From Gnetum montanum (lineage: Eukaryota; Streptophyta; Gnetopsida; Gnetales; Gnetaceae), in NCBI GenBank assembly GCA_015680685.1, contig MNCI01015542.1:503792-567791 (forward strand): 64,000 nucleotides of DNA, read 5' to 3'. The notes beneath the pieces were generated by a model. That model was not told where the DNA came from. It worked only from the letters and a program-made list of their open reading frames with translations, and ran no database searches. A program made the position numbers and the translations under genes. Shown here piece after piece: positions 45,640 to 55,020 of the stretch. Positions within the stretch are counted from its first letter, which is position 1. Each line of letters opens with the position of its first letter.

Positions 45640-46390
45640 AACCCCAAGCAAGTTAATTCCAACATTGTGGTTATGCCTAAGAAAAATGGAAGTATACGCA
45701 TTTACATAGACTTCTAGGACCTAAACAAGGTAACCATCAAAGATGACCTTCTATTTCCTAGTATTGATTAACTAATCAATACCACGGCTAGACATGCCTT
45801 GTTGTCCTTCATGGATGGGTTCTTAGGCTACAACTAGATTAGGATCAACCCTGAGCACTAGCTCAATACAACCTTCATGACCCCTTGTGGTATGTTTTGC
45901 TACACAATGATAACTTTTGGAATAAAGAACATAGGAGTAACATACCAACATGTAATGATGTACATCTTTAGCGATTACATGTTGAGTTTGCTTACTGACT
46001 ACGTAGATGATATTGCAGTTAATTCCAAAGTGGCCCACAACCATGCAAATGACTTAAACTTAGTGCTCAAGTGCTACCTAAAACATGAGCTTAGGTTAAA
46101 CCCCAAGAAGTATGTTTTCGGTGTTAGAACGAGTAGGATGCTAGGCTTTGTAGTATCTAAAGTAGGTATACATGTAGATCCTAACAAGCTTAAGGCCATA
46201 ACCAACTTAGCATCACCAGCTCATGTTAAGGAGCTATGAGGGTTGCAAGGTAGAATACAATTCATATGCAAGTTTATCACCTAGTTAACGAACAAGCTAA
46301 AACCAATGCAACATTTGCTCAAGAAAAGAGCCCACTTTGAATGGATAGCTAAGTGCTAACAAATGTTTGAAAACATTAAGTAAGAGCTAG
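45640..46390 (+). pseudogene. Reverse transcriptase of element E, N-terminus deleted
   Basis: Starts abruptly at NIVVMPKKNGSIRIYIDF and continues with DLNKVTIKDDLLFPSID, HALLSFMDGFLGYN, NTTFMTPCGMFCYTMITFGI, GVTYQHVMMYIFSDYMLSLL and TDYVDDIAVNSKVAHNHAND. The catalytic Y-V-D-D is intact here. LNPKKYVFGVRTSRMLGFVV follows. The residues upstream of NIVVMPKK that element D retains are missing; the junction at about 45645 carries a 13-base direct repeat. Stops occur about every 50-100 codons. Confidence 0.8.
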
Positions 46391-46399
46391 CACAACTAC

Positions 46400-46770
46400 C
46401 CATGGTTCATCCTTCGTAAGGAGACAAGCCTTTTCACATCTACCTTGTGACTTCCAACATGTCCATCACTTGTCCGCTTTTCCAAAAATGAGATGATGAT
46501 GTAGAGGTCCTGGTCTGCTACCTAAGCCATGCATTAATAGCCCATGAAACAAGATACAACAACATGAAGAAGTATTGCCTTACCCTAGTCTTCTCACTAA
46601 AGAAGTGAAGGCATTACCTCTTCCGCAACCAAGTTAACATCATTTGCAACAACAGCATGCTCTGAGCTATAATAACAAATATCTACGAAAGTAGTTACAT
46701 TGCGTAGTGGAAAGCAATAATAGCAAAGTCTAACATACATTATGTCATGCAAGCCTCAATGAAAGGTTAG
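46400..46770 (+). pseudogene. RNase H of element E
   Basis: DKPFHIYLVTSNMSITCPLF, CYLSHALIAHETRYNNMKKY and CLTLVFSLKK align with element D (30850-31240). The first catalytic position is changed. It ends with HYVMQASMKG before the second RNase H. Confidence 0.65.
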
Positions 46771-46799
46771 GTAATAGCCACACAACTCACGGCTTCACT

Positions 46800-47160
46800 A
46801 GTAGACGATCAAGCTAAAATAGACCCTAAGTTCTCGGATGAGCATGTTAGTAGTATTAGCCAAGTTCCCGACAACTATGAGGCACTCTTTCATTTCAACA
46901 GAGCTTTAACCTCTCAAAGGGGAATTGCCACTACTATTATCACATTTCCCTCTAGGGAGATCCAATCCTTCACATATCATTTTGCATTTCCTTGCACCAA
47001 CAACATGGTGAAGTATGAAGGTCTCCTCCAAGGCATCCTTGTAGCATGTGACCTAGGGATCCAACACATAGTGATCCGAGGTGATTTACAACTAGTAATC
47101 AATCAAGTAATAGAGGTTTACACCTGTAAAGCATAACATTTATAACCTTACTATGACCTA
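46800..47160 (+). pseudogene. Second (archaeal-type) RNase H of element E
   Basis: VSSISQVPDNYEALFHFNRA, IQSFTYHFAFPCTNNMVKYE, GILVACDLGIQHIVIRGDLQ and LVINQVIEVYTCKA give the full aRNase H pattern including C-T-N-N-x-x-x-Y-E and G-D-x-Q-L-V-I-x-Q-V. The first Asp is Asn (F-N-R-A) and the E of E-Y-E is Lys. Confidence 0.7.
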
Positions 47161-47559
47161 GAAAAACACCTGCTCCAACACTTTATAGTTGGTGATGTCC
47201 AACATGTTCCCCGAAGCAAAAATGCCATTACCAATGAACTTGCAACATTAGCCCTTAGCATAGTGCCTAGCATGTTCAATGCATTTCCCACGTCGATGGA
47301 AGATTGCATTGCACCTATCAATGAAACCATCAAAGATGCATCCATAGCCACAATTAGCACCACCCATGCAAAAGAGTGGTATGACAACATCAAGGTATAC
47401 CTTCTACAAGGTGAACCTCTGCAACACTTAACTACTACTCAAAAGGACACGGTACGCAAATGTTCATGATAGTATGTCATTGTAGGTGATAACATGTTAT
47501 GTCACAAATTCCACAATGGCATATTGCTAACCTACATAAGCAAAAATGAAGCAAAAATA

Positions 47560-48640
47560 ATCATTAAGCAAGTTAATGAAGGACTGTGTGGAGGTCACAT
47601 AGCACCTAGGGCAATGGTAGCAAAAATTAGATAGCTAGGCTAATATTGGCCTTACATGGAGAGCAACTACATCTAGAAAGTTAAAATGTGTGGTAGTTAT
47701 CAATGGCATAGCAACTTAAGACATGTGCCACCAACTGAATTACATAAACGCAAATCACATGGCCATTCCAACGTTGGCACCTAAACATCATTAGACCCAT
47801 AACGCCTAAGTCCTCTGTAGGGCATAGCTTCATAATAACTATAATAGAATATTTCACCAAGTGGGTTGAAGCTATTTCCCTTAGGAAGATGACATCACAA
47901 CATGTTTGCAAGTTGATGTTAGACAACATAGTGACCTATTTCGGCCTGCCAATGACCATAGTGATAGACAACAGACCACAATTTAGCAGCACCAAAACCA
48001 AAGCCTTTTGTGAGCACTTTGACATCAAACACTCCTTTTCATCACCATACTACCCTCAAGAAAATGGCCAAGAAAAGGCTACCAACAAGGTCATCATCAA
48101 CTTCCTCAAGAAGATGTTAAGTAACAACAAACGACGATGGCATGAGCAACTAGTCTACACACTTTGGACCTACCATACGATGCATCGAACAACAATAGGT
48201 ATGATGCCTTATAGCCTCATCTACAGATCTGAAGCAATTTTTCCACTTGAATTATAGGTTCCATCGCTCCAAGTAATCCTTACAAACCTCATCGACGAAG
48301 GTTAGAACAACAAGTTGAGAACCGTAGACATTAACTTAATAAAGGAGGAGTGCATGCATATGCTTAATCACATTAAATGGTATCAAGAAACGTAATGGAA
48401 AAAGCATCATCACAACCAACATGAATGCCTAATTAGGAATGAGGACCTAGTTCTCAAGGCCATTCACAAACCCATAGATAACTCCTTAGCCAACTTGGAA
48501 GGGCCTTTCCTGGTTACTAAGGCCTATGACAATGAAGCATTGAAGCTTGTTAATTAAGATGAAAATGAGCTTGCCAATCCAGTAAATTATTCACACTTCA
48601 AGCCATTTTACATCTAGCATGCAACATCACACATCAATGA
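47560..48640 (+). pseudogene. Integrase of element E
   Basis: Zinc region: EGLCGGHIAPRAMVAKI and KMCGSYQWHSNL. Core: VTYFGLPMTIVIDNRPQFSS, HSFSSPYYPQENGQEKATNK, and TIGMMPYSLIYRSEAIFPLE, with the D-N-x-x-Q-F and E-N-G-Q-x-E/K-x-x-N-K blocks. C-terminal: GPFLVTKAYDNEALKLVN. At least two frames are needed. The sequence between 48640 and the polypurine tract is noncoding. Confidence 0.75.
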
Positions 48641-48649
48641 AGCAAGGTA

Positions 48650-48900
48650 AGTAGTCATCTTTTATGACATTAAATTGGCATGAATGTCTGCTATGACTTT
48701 AAACTAGCAAAGCTATCCACAATGACTTTAAACTAGCAAAGTTATCCACTATGACTTTAAACTAGCACAAAGTAGTCTACTAGGACTATAAGCTAGCACA
48801 ACATGGTGTTTTAGGACCTTAAACTAGGCCCAACGGTCTTCTAGGACCTTAAACTAGTAGAGCCATGGTCTACCAAGACCTTAAACTGGGTTCACAATTA
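48650..48900 (+). repeat. 'GACTTTAAACTAGCA' repeat of element E
   Basis: At least seven copies of the phrase (ATGACTTTAAACTAGCA or GGACCTTAAACTAG) at roughly 32-42 base spacing. It is the counterpart of 28720-28990 in element D. Confidence 0.7.
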
Positions 48901-50011
48901 GTTGTTAATCACACTTTCCATCCTTCTACAAGTAAGTGAGTGAGCATACTACAACCCTCCTTCTAGATTGAGTGAGTGAGCACACTGCAGTTCTAGAATA
49001 AAGCACTTGCAATCTATGCAACCTGTGTTGCTGATGTGGCCTTCTACATTTTGTCATTCATAGTGTATTTGCATTTATGTATTGTGTGGTTTCCTCATCT
49101 TCTTGGAGTTGTGTTTGTAGGATAAAGCCCCAAGTGGTCATGCAAAGGTGCATCTCATTGTAGCAGCAAGTTGCCACATTGCTTTGATGTGCATGATGAA
49201 CTAGCTAAACCTCTCAATGGTGCATATCCCTCTTATCCCATTATAGCCTACTCACATGTACCCCTATATCCTGATACCCTTTCATTCCTCACATAGTAAA
49301 TATTGCAAACCTTTTTGATGCTCACATGCAATGACCACATGGCACCTTCTTTAAGTCAAGCTTCAGAGCCCAAGGAGGATGTAACATAAGTCATTCCGTG
49401 GGAAGCCTCTATCGACTAATTAAAGCCCAAGTGGATGCAACATAAGTCATTCCAAGGAAGAAACACCTATTTACAAACGTGATTCAATTTCATCAATGAT
49501 AAAGCAAAAATCATTTAGTGACATGCAACTCACTTGATGGAAAGCACTTCACAACAAACATTTAGTAATGTGCAAAGTCCAAATAAGGTTCACCCCATAG
49601 AAAAAAAAGGGAGGGGCAAAGGGAAAAAACACATTACTAAGTAATCTAGCAACAAAGCAATTTTATAGTCGGCCTAGCCTTGAACCTACACCTTGACTCT
49701 CTCACAAGCACTCCAATGAGAGGTCAACATTTTCAAGGGTAAGCCACTCTAATACCATGATCACCATCAGCCATGATGTCCTCGCATCGTAACATCTTGT
49801 TTGCACCTCATCTTCTCTTTTATCCTTAGCACATCACCTACACCTTTTACTCCCTCTTCTTACCTACCATCTATCATATCACTATCCACAACACTCTTGA
49901 GAAAGGTGCAGCAACATTTGATCACACATTGAAGAGCAATGTTGGTTCCAAGTCTACTGTGGTGTTTTGTTATTCTTTGTTAACATCTCTCGAGCCACTC
50001 CTCTAAACATC
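48900..50011 (+). other. Untranslated 3' region of element E
   Basis: Noncoding, but clearly similar to the reverse complement of 27655-28720 in element D (for example CAACATAAGTCATTCC, which occurs in two versions about 55 bases apart at 49385-49460). No coding frame was found. Confidence 0.5.
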
Positions 50012-50027
50012 AACAAAGAGGGGCCAA
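50012..50027 (+). promoter_or_regulatory. Polypurine tract of element E
   Basis: AACAAAGAGGGGCCAA immediately before the LTR start TGAAACACC; the same tract is present in element D. Confidence 0.7.
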
Positions 50028-51611
50028 TGAAACACCAGCAAATCTAGACTACAACATCCCAGTCGCAAACTTTGACAAAGTGTGGGAACTACACTCAACC
50101 CCTCTATGGAGCGTAGAGAGCATAGTCAGTGAAGGAAATTTTTTTGAAATTTTACGTAAGTGTTGAGACTATGCTCTCCCCCAAGCACACTAAGCAAAAG
50201 GCTATTTTTTGCAAATTTTGCTAAGTGTCAAGACTATGCTTGACGCCAATTGAGAGGATAGTTAGCCTCTCAGGGAGAGCATAGTCAAAGGAAGATCAAC
50301 TTCATAAATTTTGTTAAGTGTTGAGGCTATGCTCACCCCCAGTTAGGAGTGTAGTCAACCTCTTAGGTAGAGCGTAGTCTACAAAAAATCCATTTTCCTC
50401 ATATATTTCATCGGTAGTGAGACTATACTCTCCCCTAGCCCAGAGCGTAGTCACCTTTTAGAAGAGTGTAGTCAACAAGGACAATCTCCAATGGCCTCCA
50501 CAACACAACAACGATGCTCAACTCAGGTCTAGAACGTAGTCAACTCACCTTCATCAAGTGTAGTTGGCATAATGCTTCTTTTTTTATATCTTTTTTTCCC
50601 CAAAATTGTAACTACACTCAACCCCACCTAAGAGCATGGAGAGCATAGTCCTGTAGAGCATAATCTTTGAGTGTCATTTTTTAGGTACCTTATAGTCCTC
50701 TCAATGCACACACATGTGTTTGGCAGCATAGCCATAGTCTCAAAATCCTGTAGAGTCTGGTAAAGCACAGCAAAGCACAATACCATTAGCCCCATTAGTA
50801 CACCACATGAATAGAAATTATGATGACCATAGTCCCAGTCATTCCATTAGCCATGTAGCAACCATCCCTCATTTCCCAGTAACCCTAAAGCTATAAATAC
50901 TTGTGCCCTTAATGTTTTCAGAGGAGGGGCATTTTTTTTGTTTGGCAAATTCAACAAGCGGTTAGCAAAAAAGTGAATGGATGAAGTGGAAAACCACAAA
51001 CAGAACACCACATCTAGTAGTACACTATGGTAGTCAACCTGGCAGATGCAGATGCCTCGGTAGAACACTAGTCTTCATGGCTGAATAGCCTAGGGACGAT
51101 GACTATGCTGTCCACCTATGCCTGTTGTAAACTACATAGATTCTAAACCTCCTTCTAGTGTTAACTATTCTTAACCCCATCTTGGGTGGTATTCTACTTC
51201 ATTTTTTTCATTTCTTTTATTTTCTACACTTTATTTACATTTTCACAATGTTAATTGCATAGACATGCTTGAACTATGCTTAGGTGGTGGTCCTCGTGTG
51301 TTGACACCATCTACCTTACTAAAACTCTTTACTACACTCACCCCTTCGATGCTTGTAACTACGCTAGACTCCACTGACATCACAAACACTCCAAGTACTG
51401 TAATCACCACTTGCACCCTTAGCATCATCTTGCATTAGTACCACAGCTAACCACGTTGCACCCCTGTTGCATCCAATAAGCCCTTGTTCAATTGGCCAGA
51501 CCATCTAGGGTGCCCCACCTTCACCTCTAGTAGGCCCTTGTGCAAATTCAGGGTTAGGTTATGCACCCATGAACCACAGTGTTCCAACTACCATCATTTT
51601 TAATTATCATA
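50028..51611 (+). repeat. 3' LTR of element E
   Basis: It starts TGAAACACCAGCAAATCTAG and ends AATTATCATA, with TATA box CTATAAATA at 50891-50899. It matches the 5' LTR along its whole length. GTAGG follows at 51612-51616. Confidence 0.75.
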
Positions 51612-51616
51612 GTAGG

Positions 51617-52871
51617 AATAGCCCTATAGACCATGCTTTGGGCAACATGCACAGAGTTGTTGGTGTCGTCAGTGCAATTTGGGGTTTTGTGGGTTGTGGA
51701 TGCTATCATGGAGAACTCTATCATGTGTTGCTTCCACCTTCTTGTTAGCTACCACCTCATCCACGTGTGAGGGTTTCAACCCCATGAGACTACACTCTGG
51801 GGGTTTTGGATGTCTACCTGGTGTTTTCTTCCTATGTTGGGGTTGTTGTGGATTACAGCTTAGGTAGTGACACTGAGAGAAGGGAGAGGGCTATGGTAGG
51901 ACTTGGTAGTGTTGGTAGGCATAACATTGTGTGGAGACTATGCTCTCCATGGCTGTGGTGGGGTGTGACAGAATGTGTTGTCACCAGGGACTATGCTCTC
52001 CATGGTTGAGAGCATAGTTGCTGAGTTGATGCCACATGTTTATAAAAATGTCTATCACTTTGGGACTATGCTCTACATGCTCTAGTGTGTAGTTGGGATA
52101 GTCCAAAGTTAGCTAAAATTATGTTAGTCATGTGCAATGCTAAATCTACAAAATGTGCTATACCCTAATGAGTGCTTGGCACATTGAACAAGTTAATCAA
52201 CATCCTACACCTATGGGACCCCAAGGTGTATTGTCAAAATTACACATTATACTAATTTATATTAGTAGTCTATTGTATGTATGTCAAAATTTACATCTAC
52301 AAATGTATGATAATGCTTTGCCTATTGCGTAATGACTGTAGGGTATTGTTGAAGCCCATTCTAATCATGGTTGAGCTCATGGGCATCTTGTGTTGCATAA
52401 GCAAACTTGTCCCCAACACCCTTTCACCAAATACATGAATGGATCATTAGGCGGTGTGGTTCTGGCTAGGAGCTTGAGAGTTTCTAGAGTACATATTATA
52501 GTAGTTCAGTGTGATCATGTGGTCACACTTGAAGGTTGAGGCTACTAGCACTATCACTGAGATACTACTACCTAGGGCCAACTGGAATATTCTGAAGTTC
52601 ATCTTAGATGAGTTTGCTACCAATGTTGATGGGGCAAGAGGCTCAAGCAAAGGTCCCAGGGGCATTTCTCAACTATCTAGAGTATGGTGCATGATGGGGC
52701 TTACTTGTTATAATAAGAGAAACACCCTTTTTGTCATGTAGCAGTTGCATACGCTATTCTAAAATCTACCTAGAACCATCTACTGCATTAGAGGATAAGT
52801 GATTCTAGGGTTGTTGCAGTGTTTTATGCTACTTGCTCATGTTAAATTGCTAACAGTTCTATGGTTGATGT
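51617..52871 (+). pseudogene. Antisense gene of element D, continuation
   Basis: This segment is the reverse complement-type match of element E 43330-44580 and continues the gene cut at 33569. One exon (about 52540-52794) reads LLPRANWNILKFILDEFATN ... RNTLFVM.QLHTLF.NLPRT, matching element F's exon with a shared N-T-L-F-V and R/G-T-I-Y-C end. The donor after 52794 reads ATAAGT where F has GTGAGT, so it is damaged. The next exon begins near 52856 (TTCTATGG) and is cut by element F at 52872. Confidence 0.6.
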
Positions 52872-54601
52872 TGAAACACCCCAAAATTCGAAGGCATGCT
52901 TGCTTCACTAGGTCTTTGCAATTCATGCAGCATCATGGCAGTTCTTTAGGAGATGGATGCTTTGATGTTCAGACTATCTAGTTTGGCAAGTTTTCTATCC
53001 TAGGTGTCAATAGGCTAAACGGATTGTCCAGCCTACCCACCTAAGCAATTCACCTAGCTGACCATGCACTTAGGAGCGATGCGTGGAATTGTTGGTAGTG
53101 CTTAGAACGCGCAAAATGATTCAGAAAGTTTTCTAAGTCAAGGAGTTTTGCTACACTACGCTACGCTATGTAGTGTAGCAGACTTCAGAAGACGTTTGTA
53201 GAAGCGAAGTGCTACCCTATGCTATGCTACGCAGCGTAGCAAAAGCTATACGGTTAGTCCCCTTGCCCGACTTCAAGTCCTTCAGCAATGTCTCCTTCCA
53301 TCAGAAAGCGGTGAACTTGGCAAAAAGTAGGCCATGTTGGCCGCTACACTACGCTAAGCTACATGGCGTAGCATAGCATAGAAATTCTGCGAAAGTGATA
53401 GAGGGCAACTCAAAGGGCGGGATCAGCAAGTTCACAAGTTTTGCAGTGCAAAAGGAAAAATGTACAGAATGACGACATTTTTGTGACTAAGGCTAGCTGC
53501 TATGCTACGTAGCGTAGCATAGTGTAGCAAATATGCAATAAATAGTCAACGTGCTTCAAAGGCTTCCAGCACATGTAGCAAGATGCAACGCAAGTTTGTG
53601 CATTGAACTTGTGGCTATGCTATGACACGCTGCATAGCATAGCACACCATAACAAGATGGCACATTACGCCAACATGCTACACTACAAAGCATAGCACAG
53701 CGTAGCAAGCGGTTACGCTACATCAATGCACTTCACCTAATTGCACCATTGGCACACATCTCCAAACTCTGACGGTGTAATTATAGCATGGCAGGCTTGC
53801 AATTATGGCATGGCAGGCTCGTAATTACAATATTCATGCATGTCCAATGGTCATGCACGCCCATGCAGCGTAAACAAGTCAACGCGGACCCAAGGCATGT
53901 GGCATCTAAATTGCACCTTTCGCGTGCCCTTAACCCTGTAAATACCCTAATGAGCAACGCTAAAAGGGGTCCAGGTCTTTTTTGGCAAAAACACAAGTAG
54001 TAGGTCGGTCCATCAACTGGTTGGTGATTTGATTAGCTAGCAAGCAAAAGTTAGCATTGCATTCTTGAGCATTGTAAACATCTTGTTTAACACTGCAAAC
54101 AGTTGGCATTCTCGTTTGGCATTCTTTTCTGCTCTTTCCTATTATCCTCATAGCATTGTGCATTGTTGACTCCCGAGTCCACGTTCAAGCATACAATTGT
54201 CTTGCTCTGGACATCTTGGTTACCTTTGGGATCTCTGCGCCTCCTAGCGTCGCGCAACCAATTGTATCCACCTTGACAGAGTGAAGTCATAATCTTGAAG
54301 CAGTGCATTTTCCTAACTGCATTTTACTTTGCTTTCTTGCTTATCGTTGCATTTTTACATTTTTTTCTATCCCTCTTGCATTTAAAGTTATCATTTTATG
54401 CTAGAGGCCTCGTTTTCAAATTATTCGTTTACAAAAGGTTATATTAACACCGGCTAAGTCCCTGTGTAATCGACCAGACCGTTCAATGCATCCCGTTTCC
54501 ATTTTTATTCAGCACGGCCCTCATGCGAATATGGGGTTAAGACTATCAATGACCGATGACCTCTCGGTGTTTTCCAGCCACCGATGTTCTCGATCGCTAC
54601 A
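52872..54601 (+). repeat. 5' LTR of element F
   Basis: It starts TGAAACACCCCAAAATTCG, as in element E, and ends CGATCGCTACA. A weak TATA-like CCCTGTAAATAC (53935-53946) sits where E has CTATAAATAC. The 3' end (54445-54601) aligns with E 35070-35209. The second LTR is beyond the window. Confidence 0.65.
53145..53720. repeat. Array of GCTACGCTATGC-type palindromes in U3 of element F
   Basis: About six clusters, 70-130 bases apart (near 53150, 53210, 53342, 53500, 53615, 53680), each pairing GCTAYRCTACG-like text with its inverted form CGTAGCATAGC. An example is GCTATGCTACGTAGCGTAGC at 53499. Each could form a hairpin. No protein-coding use is visible. Confidence 0.6.
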
Positions 54602-54607
54602 ATTTTC

Positions 54608-54626
54608 TGGTGCTAGAAGAAGGGCC
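54608..54626 (+). promoter_or_regulatory. Putative primer-binding site of element F
   Basis: TGGTGCTAGAAGAAGGGCC, six bases after the LTR end. TGG is expected opposite the CCA end of a tRNA. The same core is in element E. The spacer is a little longer than usual. Confidence 0.5.
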
Positions 54627-54648
54627 TTTTAGTGTCCTTTCCATGTTT

Positions 54649-54994
54649 TACGGTAGTCCTGTAAGCGTTCTGCACCTTGATAAGCATTAGCGTAGATTTG
54701 ATACCCATTTTCGATTATTTATGCATTGTGCGGTGTAGATTGGTTTCCTCGACGGTTCCTTCGGGATCCTACAGGACATAAAGCCTCCGATCACCAGTTG
54801 ACTTGTTTGCTTTTTTTGCTTTACGATAGTCTTGCACACATTTCATACCCTATTGCACACTAGCGTAAATGTGATGCCCTTTTGCAGTTGTTTACGCATC
54901 GTGTGGTACAGATCGGTTACCCCAACAATTCCCCTGGAATTCGGCAAGACATAAATCCTTTTTCATGGTTCTCTGATTTCCTTGCTTTTCACGT
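54649..54994 (+). repeat. Direct duplication with 173-bp period in the leader of element F
   Basis: Unit one begins TACGGTAGTCCTG at 54649, unit two TACGATAGTCTTG at 54822. Both contain TAGCGTA(G/A)AT(T/G)TGAT and end with a (C/G)(A/G)...ACATAAA(G/T)CC stretch. They are diverged, so the duplication is old. It lies between primer site and gag, where packaging signals usually are. Confidence 0.6.
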
Positions 54995-55020
54995 TTGCAA
55001 AATTTTCTAGCTTAGTAACA

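Larger units (their letters stand above)
33570..51611 (+). mobile_element. Element E: full-length (18.0 kb) Tat-like element with internal antisense gene
   Basis: Both LTRs (33570-35209 and 50028-51611) are in the same orientation and flanked by GCAGG/GTAGG. Between them lie a primer site, gag, protease, a tandem repeat, an antisense multi-exon gene with its own TATA box (45462 to 40224), RT-RNase H-aRNase H-integrase, a second repeat and a polypurine tract. All coding parts have stops, and about 0.7 kb covering the RT N-terminus is missing. The first 80 bases of the two LTRs differ at 16 positions by my count, 13 of them transitions, so the insertion is not recent. Confidence 0.75.

Noticed and set aside
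44100-45640. Region rich in AGCATAGT motifs taken as a third LTR of element E.
   Set aside because: It does not align with the LTRs; it aligns with D 32640-33569 and 51617-52250 as the 5' part of the antisense gene. Only the short motif is shared.
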